Shown: piece after piece, positions 17,783-22,601 of the stretch
How the letters are laid out: the number at the start of each line of letters is the position of its first letter
Position numbering within the stretch: position 1 is the stretch's first letter
Virus record (IMG/VR): IMGVR_UViG_3300037961_003996
Coordinates: 1-22,601 of that record
DNA: 22,601 nucleotides
From: a virus
Direction: 5' to 3' (one strand)
The notes under the pieces: model-generated
Database searches by the model: none
What the model was told of the DNA's origin: nothing
Seen by the model: only the letters and a program-made list of their open reading frames with translations
Translations under genes and position numbers: made by a program

Positions 17783-18172
17783 TTACTCTGGTCTAATTGC
17801 TATTTCTATCGAGCCGTCTGTATGCCACAGGATATCGGCTAGTTGTTTCTTTCTCACGACGGACTGGTACTCATTCCATGCGTCCTTAAACTTTGGATAG
17901 CTGTACTTTGCCCACATCTTGAGATCGCTCGGATGAATATAATCTATATCAGATGGTTTGTAATTACCGATTGAATCCCAATCCCTTTGAGTCATCTGAG
18001 TTTCTCTTTCATCTACTTCCAGTAAATCTGCAAGGGCGGTTTCATTGGCTAAGTTCTTATGGCGTTTCTTTCGGAGAGTCACCCTCGGTGGGTTCGGCTC
18101 CAATGAAACAATATAAGATTCACCATTTAATTCTACAGCTCTGTGTATTGCTTTGTTTAAATCTGTAGCCAT
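17783..18172 (-). CDS. Protein of unknown function (129 aa)
   Basis: Unknown soluble protein of 129 residues. It has an N-terminal helix and strand (AIHRAVELNGESYIVSL), a basic patch (VTLRKKRHKN), and a Trp/Tyr-rich C-terminal half (MWAKYSYPKFKDAWNEYQ). No family recognised. The ATG at 18172 follows a perfect AAGGAGGT and shares one base with the previous stop (TAATG). It is the last of the four genes introduced by the repeated start cassette. Confidence 0.7.
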   Translation of the reverse strand: MATDLNKAIHRAVELNGESYIVSLEPNPPRVTLRKKRHKNLANETALADLLEVDERETQMTQRDWDSIGNYKPSDIDYIHPSDLKMWAKYSYPKFKDAWNEYQSVVRKKQLADILWHTDGSIEIAIRPE

Positions 18173-18357
18173 TATGATACCTCCTTAATATAATCTTCCC
18201 ATTGGGATGCTTCTTCTACTTTATAAATCAAATCATCTATAACATCTCCGATAGTAAAACCAGATCCGTTATTATCCTTTGGTTCATCCATCAATTTGCG
18301 TAGCTCTAAGAACTCCTTGATGTCATTTAAATCACATAGGGTTTCTGATACGTTCAT
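18172..18357 (-). CDS. Small acidic protein of unknown function (61 aa)
   Basis: Unknown 61-residue acidic protein, mostly helical by composition (DLNDIKEFLELRKLMDE and VIDDLIYKVEEASQWEDY). It ends KEVS because its last codons are the ribosome site of the next gene. The ATG at 18357 follows GGAGGTATCAAA and overlaps the previous stop as ATGA. Such short acidic phage proteins often bind host enzymes, but nothing here proves it. Confidence 0.68.
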   Translation of the reverse strand: MNVSETLCDLNDIKEFLELRKLMDEPKDNNGSGFTIGDVIDDLIYKVEEASQWEDYIKEVS

Positions 18358-18749
18358 TTTGATACCTCCATTTCATCTACGATTACTTCACAGGCATCTT
18401 GTATTTCTTCCACAATAGATCCTATATCAACCTTACCTCTGTTGAATCGACCGACACACTCTAGCCATTGGGCATCTGTTAATTCATTGTCAGGATCTAT
18501 ATCTTCTTTACGTAAGACAATTCCTATCTCGTTCTTAGGTTCGTAGGTGTAATCATAATGATCGTCCCTCCATTCTAGCTTGTCTGGTTCGGGGAGATCA
18601 ATGATAGATGAATCATCATGCGGATGATCATATATCATAATCCTGCCGTAGGCATCTTTCTTATATTCCCCATATGGGTTTGTTAAAGCATAGGATAAAT
18701 CCCATACACGAGAATAACAAAAGTTCTCTCTGCTCATGTGTTTTTTCAT
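18354..18749 (-). CDS. Acidic protein of unknown function (131 aa)
   Basis: Unknown 131-residue protein, strongly acidic and rich in Tyr and Asp (IMIYDHPHDDSSIIDLPEPD; DDHYDYTYEPKNE). No motif recognised; no membrane helix. It ends EMEVSK, again because the following gene's ribosome site is encoded in its tail. Start ATG 18749 sits seven bases after a perfect AAGGAGGT inside the previous gene and overlaps that gene's stop as ATGA. A later Met (residue 5) is possible but lacks such a site. Confidence 0.68.
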   Translation of the reverse strand: MKKHMSRENFCYSRVWDLSYALTNPYGEYKKDAYGRIMIYDHPHDDSSIIDLPEPDKLEWRDDHYDYTYEPKNEIGIVLRKEDIDPDNELTDAQWLECVGRFNRGKVDIGSIVEEIQDACEVIVDEMEVSK

Positions 18750-18940
18750 TTTGATACCTCCTTACTTGCAAAATGTTTACCTTCCTCAACTTCTTTCTGA
18801 CAGCTATCAGGCATATCTTCTTCACAATATCCGCAGATATTGCATTCAAGTGATTCAGATTTTTTGTGGATATATTTGTCAGGACATTCACAGTCCCAAT
18901 ACAAATCATTTGTGAACGGATAGTATATAGGTTTTTTCAT
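18746..18940 (-). CDS. Small Cys-rich, probable zinc-binding protein (64 aa)
   Basis: A 64-residue protein with seven Cys: CECPD near 17-21, ECNICGYC near 32-39 and DSC near 45-47. The C-x-C ... C-x-x-C-x-x-C spacing suits one zinc ion in a ribbon or rubredoxin-like fold, though the exact ligands cannot be fixed from sequence. The cassette AAGGAGGTATCAAAATGA introduces it, and its own tail (ASKEVSK) carries the next copy. No partner is evident; small phage zinc proteins often act as inhibitors or adaptors (inference). Confidence 0.7.
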   Translation of the reverse strand: MKKPIYYPFTNDLYWDCECPDKYIHKKSESLECNICGYCEEDMPDSCQKEVEEGKHFASKEVSK

Positions 18941-19146
18941 TTTGATACCTCCTTATCTGCTTTAGTTCTGAACCACCAGTTGTCTATACTGAAGTCATCA
19001 TCAGAACTCCTATCGTTTAGAAAATCAAGGAACTGTTCAATAGCCTCTGATTTATTTCCACTAGCAATGGTTTCCCATTTATGATCCTGACTAGGACTGC
19101 TACAATATCTATCTGTTTGGGATACTCTCCCCATTTGAATTTGCAT
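18937..19146 (-). CDS. Small protein of unknown function (69 aa), first gene of operon
   Basis: Unknown 69-residue protein with an acidic middle (NDRSSDDDFSIDNWWFR) and a KEVSK tail. It is the first gene after the strong leftward promoter at 19248-19276, with an expected leader of about 95 bases holding two hairpins. Start ATG 19146 has no Shine-Dalgarno; a second Met four codons in (19134) has none either. This contrasts with the perfect sites of the genes that follow and suggests that the leader structure or an unusual initiation mode sets its expression. Confidence 0.62.
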   Translation of the reverse strand: MQIQMGRVSQTDRYCSSPSQDHKWETIASGNKSEAIEQFLDFLNDRSSDDDFSIDNWWFRTKADKEVSK

Positions 19147-19174
19147 ATAGTTTATTTTATTTAGAGTTAATGCC

Positions 19175-19211
19175 CCCTCAGATAGAAGCCGTATAAGAAA
19201 CTATCTGAGGG
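19175..19211 (-). promoter_or_regulatory. Leader hairpin (11-bp stem)
   Basis: CCCTCAGATAG (19175-19185) and CTATCTGAGGG (19201-19211) are perfect inverted copies with a 15-base loop. On the leftward transcript this stem lies between the promoter and the first gene. No T-run follows it in that direction, so it is not a standard terminator. A second stem, CATTACT/AGTAACG (22-28 and 34-40 of 19200s, i.e. 19222-19228 with 19234-19240), sits at the expected 5' end of the RNA; its one mismatch is a G-U pair on the minus strand. They may protect the message or be RNase III sites. Confidence 0.6.
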
Positions 19212-19247
19212 AGCTGTGTTTCATTACTGTTTGAGTAACGGAAATTC

Positions 19248-19276
19248 ATTATAGCATCGAGTGAATATTGAGTCAA
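19248..19276 (-). promoter_or_regulatory. Strong sigma70-type promoter, leftward
   Basis: On the minus strand, TTGACT (19271-19276) is followed after exactly 17 bases by a perfect TATAAT (19248-19253). The -35 differs from TTGACA at one base. Transcription would start near 19241 and run into the operon 19146-16191. It sits in the only long non-coding gap, just after the terminator of the operon upstream, which strengthens the call. It implies transcription by the host primary RNA polymerase. Confidence 0.85.
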
Positions 19277-19375
19277 GATATTTTCTTCAATTATTTTCTC
19301 TCAGTACATACCTTTTTTTCATGACTTATGCCCGCTAAAAACTATCTCTCTATTCATGAGTCAGGGTGCAGGGTG

Positions 19376-19417
19376 AAAATCGCTCTGAAGTCTGACAAAA
19401 ATCTCTCTGATGTCTGA
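19376..19417. repeat. Tandem direct repeat, 20-bp unit at 22-bp period
   Basis: AAAATCGCTCTGAAGTCTGA (19376-19395) and AAAATCTCTCTGATGTCTGA (19398-19417) match at 18 of 20 positions. The 22-bp period is about two helical turns, which would place both copies on the same face of the DNA. They lie 100-140 bp upstream of the leftward promoter, so binding sites for an activator or repressor are plausible. Confidence 0.8.
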
Positions 19418-19440
19418 TTTTTAGGGTTCGCTCTTCTGTG

Positions 19441-19475
19441 AAAAAAAAAGTACCAGTCTGTTACAACTGGTACTT
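19441..19475 (-). terminator. Rho-independent terminator, leftward
   Basis: On the minus strand, AAGTACCAGT and ACTGGTACTT form a perfect 10-bp stem with an 8-base loop (19448-19475), followed at once by a run of T (nine A on the plus strand, 19441-19449). It starts five bases after the stop of the GP88-like gene and would end the operon coming from the right edge. Confidence 0.92.
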
Positions 19476-19479
19476 AGTG

Positions 19480-20169
19480 TTATAGATTTACGGTGAATCC
19501 TGTTTGATCATTGATGGCATCACCTTTAGCTTTGAGAGCTATGATTCTATTTTTACCATCTAGGAATCTTAGGTCGTGTTTATCTCCGTTTATTGTTCGC
19601 ATACCTTCCCACCATTTGTCTGCTTTTTTATTGAAGACTACAGCTACGTTTACTCCATATCCTACTAAGGCTTGTATTAGTTGTACGTTGTGGTCTTCTG
19701 ATTTAGAGAAAGTGAGATGGTAGTTCTCAGGGAATCTGTATTCTCCACTGGCAGCTTTGACAGCTCTGACTTGATTCTTTGTGTAGTCATAGAATTGTAC
19801 ATCTGGGTTGTTTTGAATGATGCCATATCTTTCCCATGATATATCACTGGTTAGGTTTAGTCTGAAGCATGGTGTAAGATATTCTCTTTTAGCTTTGCGT
19901 TTAGCCATATCAATATCTTTTTGTAGGAACTGTAAGAAGTTATTTTTGCCTTCTTTGAACATTTTAGTTTTACGTATTCTAGCATTTTGTACTACGTCCA
20001 TACGTCCTCTACCTGCTGTGTTAAGACATGCTGCTGCACATCCTTTACTTGCGTGTGGGCATACATTGTATCCTGATACTGTATGCGGAGCTAAGTGTAA
20101 ACCGAATGTCATCCATCCGTATTTTTTGTTCTTTTCTATTTTTGAGTTGTCTAGTGTAAGTAATCTCAT
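19480..20169 (-). CDS. GP88/DUF7227-like Cys-motif protein (229 aa)
   Basis: A 229-aa protein with a conserved N-terminal stretch VCPHASKGCAAACLNTAGRG, giving Cys37, Cys44 and Cys48, followed by ARIRKTKMF. This resembles proteins I know as phage GP88 / DUF7227; the match is from memory, not a search. Function is unknown. The three Cys could bind iron-sulfur or zinc, and a distant likeness to radical-SAM-type phage proteins (Gp37/Gp68 family) is possible, but the CxxxCxxC spacing is absent. The C-terminal half looks like an alpha/beta fold. It starts at ATG 20169 with no Shine-Dalgarno at normal distance; a G-rich site lies beyond a hairpin instead (20173-20195). A strong terminator follows the stop, so it ends its operon. 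Confidence 0.78.
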   Translation of the reverse strand: MRLLTLDNSKIEKNKKYGWMTFGLHLAPHTVSGYNVCPHASKGCAAACLNTAGRGRMDVVQNARIRKTKMFKEGKNNFLQFLQKDIDMAKRKAKREYLTPCFRLNLTSDISWERYGIIQNNPDVQFYDYTKNQVRAVKAASGEYRFPENYHLTFSKSEDHNVQLIQALVGYGVNVAVVFNKKADKWWEGMRTINGDKHDLRFLDGKNRIIALKAKGDAINDQTGFTVNL

Positions 20170-20172
20170 TTT

Positions 20173-20195
20173 GAAAGTGGGGGACTTTCACCCCC
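20173..20195 (-). promoter_or_regulatory. Two-state hairpin at the GP88-like gene start
   Basis: The RNA reads GGGGG (20195-20191), TGAAAGT, CCCCC (20183-20179), ACTTTC (20178-20173), AAA, ATG. GGGGG can pair with CCCCC, or GAAAGT can pair with ACTTTC; the two stems exclude each other. GGGGGTGA can pair with the 16S anti-Shine-Dalgarno, with one G-U pair. In the first fold it is hidden; in the second it is free and the hairpin brings it close to ATG. Confidence 0.55.
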
Positions 20196-20201
20196 GATGT
20201 A

Positions 20202-20525
20202 TTAGTCTCTAATTAAGTATTCTAGATGAAATCCGTCGTCGTTGTCTTCAACGTCTTCAACTGGATTTACAGAGTTGTGTACGCCAAATGCATACCCTTC
20301 GCTTATCTTGATATACCAGTCGTCTGGATATTCTTCTTGTACTTCTTTTAGTGATTCGAAGTGTGTGAATTCGATAAGTGAGTCATGTAGATCTATTGGT
20401 CTACGTTCATATCTTTCCCATTCTCTCTCGAATAGTTTGACGAGTGCATATTTTGGCCATCCTTTGGCAATGTGCCAGTCTTTAGCTAATTCGTATGCTT
20501 CTTCTATTGAAACTTTGATTGTCAT
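20202..20525 (-). CDS. Acidic protein of unknown function (107 aa)
   Basis: Unknown 107-residue protein: an N-terminal helix (IEEAYELAKDWHIAKGW), a basic-aromatic middle (LFEREWERYERR) and a very acidic end (PVEDVEDNDDGFHLEYL). No family recognised. I start it at ATG 20525 (MTIKVS); a longer frame to 20615 would read through the intergenic hairpin and over the 24-aa gene. It lacks a normal ribosome site but is preceded by the same type of G-tract/C-tract element as its downstream neighbour, which suggests shared control. Confidence 0.7.
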   Translation of the reverse strand: MTIKVSIEEAYELAKDWHIAKGWPKYALVKLFEREWERYERRPIDLHDSLIEFTHFESLKEVQEEYPDDWYIKISEGYAFGVHNSVNPVEDVEDNDDGFHLEYLIRD

Positions 20526-20553
20526 GATAAATGTGGGGGGATTTTCACCCCCC
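20526..20553 (-). promoter_or_regulatory. G-tract/C-tract hairpin, second copy
   Basis: The RNA reads GGGGGG (20553-20548), TGAAAAT, CCCCCC (20540-20535), ACATTTATC, then ATG at 20525. The 6-bp G-C stem has a 7-base loop nearly identical to that at 20184-20190. A weaker competing stem AAAT/ATTT is possible. It lies between the 24-aa gene and the 107-aa gene. No T-run follows on the leftward strand, so it is not a typical terminator. Confidence 0.55.
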
Positions 20554-20560
20554 TTGGGTT

Positions 20561-20635
20561 TTATTTTACGACTATGAATGCGATTATTACTATAATGAAC
20601 CATGTAACGGTCCATGCCATTAGTGCTTGATCCAT
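20561..20635 (-). CDS. 24-aa single-membrane-helix protein
   Basis: A tiny frame of 24 codons, MDQALMAWTVTWFIIVIIAF followed by IVVK. Residues 6-23 form one strongly hydrophobic helix. Its ATG shares one base with the stop of the DUF932 gene (TAATG at the junction), the usual sign of coupled translation, and it fills the gap exactly up to the next regulatory hairpin. No ribosome site of its own. It could be a small membrane toxin-like, holin-like or regulatory peptide; size alone cannot decide. Confidence 0.5.
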   Translation of the reverse strand: MDQALMAWTVTWFIIVIIAFIVVK

Positions 20636-21807
20636 TAGCTGATAAGATTAGCGAATTGTTTTGGGTTACTGTAGGTAGCTGGTAGCGTTTCTACTTTAGT
20701 ATTGAGTAGTTGTCTACCTTTCTCAGCTTCTGCATGTAGTTGATTGTCATCTATGACTTTGTATAACCATGATGCAAATCCTGCTTTCGCATCTGCTCCA
20801 GCTCCGAATTCACTTGATGTGTATTTCTTCCATGCTCTGTCTGTAGTACCATTGTCATGACCTGAACCATCACCGCTTGTGTAGTACTCAGTAACTGCAT
20901 TGAATAAATCATAGAGTGTTTCACCTTTGTTGCCTTGACCGTTTTTGTGTAGGTACGCAATGTCAATGATTTGATTGAATGCTCTTGTAGATACGATTGT
21001 GTTTGGATCTACTTTGATACCTTTGTATGCAGACATAAGGGCTTCTGCTTTTTGTGTATCACATGCTACTTCAGCAAAGCGTTTCATCATGTAGACGAAT
21101 TGATCTCTGCCTTTGTATATGTTAGCAATCGTACGTCCTGCTTCATCAAGTCTTAGATCTGCATTAGATGTTTTCTTGATCTTGATTGCAAGGTCACCTT
21201 GATCTCCAAGTGCATACTTGAATGTGTTAGCACATACTACTCTTGTGTTTGAATCAAACATTGTCATAGCATATGAACCATCATGTGACTGAAGTAAGTT
21301 GAGATAGAATAGGAAACTATCTCCATTGATTAGTCGTTGAGCATCATCTGCAATCTCAAGTGATGAGAAGAATAGTTTACCATTTTTTAGAGTACCCAAT
21401 GTTTCGATATTGTAATCAATACCTTCATCATCTAGTGAATTGCATACAGCTTGTACTAGTTGTTGGTTAGGTATTGATTTGTATCTTGCTGATGGTACAC
21501 CAAGTCCATATCGTATACCTTCAAACTGTCTGGTGAGTATCTTGTTTTCAGGACACTCTGACCATGTGTTGATTAGTTCTACGATTGATGCATGTGGAAG
21601 ACCACCTTGCCTTGCTGATATATCTATCAGTTCGTTTCTGAGGTCAGGGTTTACATCCGCATATGCAGTGCCTTCTTCAATGTCGAAGTACACATTGCGG
21701 TGATCACTATCAATGATTTCTTTTGATAGTTCTGGCTTTATGACTTGAAGGTCATGCCATTCTTTTTTAGTGGATATTACGGTATCGGTATGTTCGATTT
21801 CGTGCAT
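20635..21807 (-). CDS. DUF932 family protein (phage/plasmid type, 390 aa)
   Basis: A 390-aa protein with the family's most conserved core: QSHDGSYAM at 173-181 and TRVVCANTFKYAL at 188-200, preceded by SIPNQQLVQAV near 111-121 and LGTLKNGKLFFSSLEI near 137-152. These match DUF932 (phage/plasmid-like protein family), whose members are common beside replication and early genes of phages and plasmids; their biochemical role is not known. Length is typical. Start ATG 21807 has no Shine-Dalgarno but is preceded by an AT-rich stretch with two TATAAATA copies on the same strand. The 24-aa gene starts on its stop codon. Confidence 0.85.
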   Translation of the reverse strand: MHEIEHTDTVISTKKEWHDLQVIKPELSKEIIDSDHRNVYFDIEEGTAYADVNPDLRNELIDISARQGGLPHASIVELINTWSECPENKILTRQFEGIRYGLGVPSARYKSIPNQQLVQAVCNSLDDEGIDYNIETLGTLKNGKLFFSSLEIADDAQRLINGDSFLFYLNLLQSHDGSYAMTMFDSNTRVVCANTFKYALGDQGDLAIKIKKTSNADLRLDEAGRTIANIYKGRDQFVYMMKRFAEVACDTQKAEALMSAYKGIKVDPNTIVSTRAFNQIIDIAYLHKNGQGNKGETLYDLFNAVTEYYTSGDGSGHDNGTTDRAWKKYTSSEFGAGADAKAGFASWLYKVIDDNQLHAEAEKGRQLLNTKVETLPATYSNPKQFANLIS

Positions 21808-21842
21808 GTTATTTATATTTTGTATTTATATGTTGTTGATTA
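21805..21842 (-). promoter_or_regulatory. AT-rich 13-bp tandem repeat before the DUF932 gene
   Basis: On the plus strand, TATTTATATTTTG (21810-21822) and TATTTATATGTTG (21823-21835) match at 12 of 13 bases. On the minus strand each gives TATAAATA, the form of T4-type late promoter -10 boxes, but no sigma factor of that type is seen here. No consensus -35 is evident. A -10-like or binding-site role is possible. Confidence 0.3.
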
Positions 21843-22013
21843 TGATGAAGTTGTATCATCATAAAATTCTGTTGATGACGATGTATCATCATTATCATCA
21901 TCATCAAATTCTGGGAAGTTGAGTGTGTTGTTGCAGTATAGCTCGAATAATTCGTATGCTATCTCTGGTGTTGTTTTTGTTGCTGAGTTTGTGAAAATGA
22001 ACATGTTAGTCAT
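21840..22013 (-). CDS. Small Asp/Ser/Thr-rich protein (57 aa)
   Basis: A 57-residue frame, MTNMFIFTNSATKTTPEIAY onward, with a helical middle (EIAYELFELYC) and a low-complexity acidic tail (DDDDNDD, then Ser/Thr and YDDTTSS). The tail is encoded by a run of GAT codons. Start ATG 22013 comes two bases after the previous stop. Reading density and spacing match the neighbours, so I take it as a real gene. Function unknown; the acidic tail might mimic DNA or bind a basic partner (speculative). Confidence 0.6.
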   Translation of the reverse strand: MTNMFIFTNSATKTTPEIAYELFELYCNNTLNFPEFDDDDNDDTSSSTEFYDDTTSS

Positions 22014-22015
22014 GA

Positions 22016-22330
22016 TTAGTCTTTGTTAAGTGGATCAAGTTTGAATTGTTTAGCGTATTTTTTTTGAAGAAGTGGGCTGAAGAAGTATGAATCTTCGTCA
22101 CTGAATCGTATACCTACTTCTATGTAGTTAGTTTTTACATCTTTTGTTGTGTAAAATCTGTAGGCATCAATGTCTACACCATGTTGAGTGTAATGATCTA
22201 TTCTATTTTTGATACCTTCTTTAGTAAGTTTTTTACCCTCATTGCATTGTAATTCTAGTGCTTTGACTAGTTCATAAAAGTCAATGGGTACTGCATTTGG
22301 ATAGTGTTCTGTTGTCCAGTAAGTTTTCAT
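22016..22330 (-). CDS. Protein of unknown function (104 aa)
   Basis: Unknown soluble protein of 104 residues, with an aromatic N terminus (MKTYWTTEHYP), a helical middle (ELVKALELQCNEGKKLTKEG) and a strand-rich C-terminal half (YIEVGIRFSDEDSYFF). No family recognised. Its start comes two bases after the stop of the gene before, through the junction GACTAATCATGA, and the same junction follows it before the 57-aa gene. No Shine-Dalgarno at either. Confidence 0.68.
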   Translation of the reverse strand: MKTYWTTEHYPNAVPIDFYELVKALELQCNEGKKLTKEGIKNRIDHYTQHGVDIDAYRFYTTKDVKTNYIEVGIRFSDEDSYFFSPLLQKKYAKQFKLDPLNKD

Positions 22331-22332
22331 GA

Positions 22333-22601
22333 TTAGTCTTGATCTAATATATGGTTGATGTGATTAGCGATATAGATACCGAAGTCATGTAGATTTCTTA
22401 GATGTTTGAGTCTTTGGTCATATGCTCTTGAGAAAGCATTGTCATCCATCAGTGCATCTTTGATAGGATCTTCATCTTGTGGATAGTAATCTCTACCATG
22501 AAATGTAGCTTCTGATATTGTTTTAGTTAGTTTTTCTATTGCTATTGCTATTTGATAGTAGCTATCTAGCAATTCATTTTTTGGTGTACCATTTAGATGG
22601 A
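22333..22601 (-). CDS. Unknown protein, 5' end cut by window edge
   Basis: Frame open to the right edge, reading HLNGTPKNELLDSYYQIA into a helical region (IAIEKLTKTISEA) and ending HINHILDQD. The only in-window start is TTG at 22572 (79 aa), but the codons before it are open and contain no stop, so the true start is probably beyond the window. No motif recognised. It is joined to the next gene by the repeated GACTAATCATGA junction. Confidence 0.6.
   Translation of the reverse strand, partial: HLNGTPKNELLDSYYQIAIAIEKLTKTISEATFHGRDYYPQDEDPIKDALMDDNAFSRAYDQRLKHLRNLHDFGIYIANHINHILDQD

Larger units (their letters stand above)
18170..18954 (-). promoter_or_regulatory. Four near-identical ribosome-site/start cassettes
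   Basis: Minus-strand sequence AAGGAGGTATCAAAATGA, or a close form, occurs at 18938-18954, 18747-18763, 18355-18369 (preceded by AAT rather than AA) and 18170-18186 (ATAATG instead of AAAATG). Each gives a full complement to the 16S anti-Shine-Dalgarno and a start codon seven bases on, while also encoding the (K)EVSK or KEVS end of the upstream protein. Confidence 0.9.
19147..19479. other. Regulatory hub without genes (333 bp)
   Basis: No gene of credible size lies here. From right to left on the minus strand it holds a terminator (19441-19475), two tandem 20-bp direct repeats (19376-19417), a 9-bp inverted repeat TGACTTATG/CATGAGTCA (19322-19330 with 19355-19363), an AT-rich tract, the sigma70-type promoter (19248-19276), and two leader hairpins (19222-19240 and 19175-19211). 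This is the layout of an operon boundary with upstream control sites. Confidence 0.75.

Noticed and set aside
20535-20553. Rho-independent terminator at the G-tract/C-tract hairpins
   Set aside because: On the leftward transcript no U-run follows either hairpin. The T-rich stretch near 20554-20567 lies on the other strand, where no gene needs termination.
1-22601. CRISPR array, insertion sequence, integrase or attachment site
   Set aside because: No regularly spaced repeats, transposase, recombinase or duplicated tRNA end was seen. The direct repeats found are junction cassettes, coding repeats or short operator-like pairs.

Overview
The window is part of a double-stranded DNA tailed-phage genome, or a prophage or assembled viral contig. 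It carries a large terminase subunit, a divergent terminase small-subunit candidate, three long virion-type genes, a phage recombination set (SNF2-like helicase, RuvC-like resolvase, PD-(D/E)XK nuclease) and many tiny tightly packed leftward genes. It is AT-rich with almost no intergenic space. I see no integrase, rRNA, tRNA or insertion sequence. The giant virion gene and the small GP88-like and DUF932 genes fit an uncultured aquatic phage, possibly podovirus-like, but the host cannot be named from this sequence. Portal, capsid and tail genes are not in the window.

Layout. (1) Positions 1-3436 form a leftward operon: small terminase candidate, two small unknown genes, RuvC-like resolvase, SF2 helicase, then a PD-(D/E)XK nuclease that runs off the left edge. 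(2) A 43-bp divergent gap at 3437-3479 holds a plausible leftward promoter. (3) Positions 3480-16194 are the only rightward block: large terminase, a 746-aa Lys/Pro/Thr-rich protein, a 456-aa helical protein and a 2415-aa giant protein that resembles phage ejection or polyvalent proteins. (4) The giant gene meets the next leftward operon tail to tail, the two stop codons sharing one TTAA. (5) Positions 16191-19146 hold ten small leftward genes of unknown function, coupled by start/stop overlaps. Four junctions reuse the same Shine-Dalgarno/start cassette, and one 166-bp gap holds a strong candidate structured RNA. (6) Positions 19147-19479 form a regulatory hub: a textbook sigma70 promoter firing leftward, leader hairpins, a tandem repeat and the terminator of the operon upstream. 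(7) Positions 19480-22601 hold leftward genes: a GP88/DUF7227-like Cys protein, a small acidic protein, a 24-aa single-membrane-helix protein, a DUF932 protein, a 57-aa Asp-rich protein and two unknowns, the last cut by the right edge.

The rightward block would package DNA and supply virion or ejected proteins. The left operon would process recombining or replicating DNA. The right operons look like early or host-interaction accessory genes. The least explained material is non-coding: the 123-nt three-way-junction RNA candidate at 16663-16785, and a pair of G-tract/C-tract RNA elements at 20170-20195 and 20526-20553 that look able to hide or present the ribosome site of the gene just downstream.
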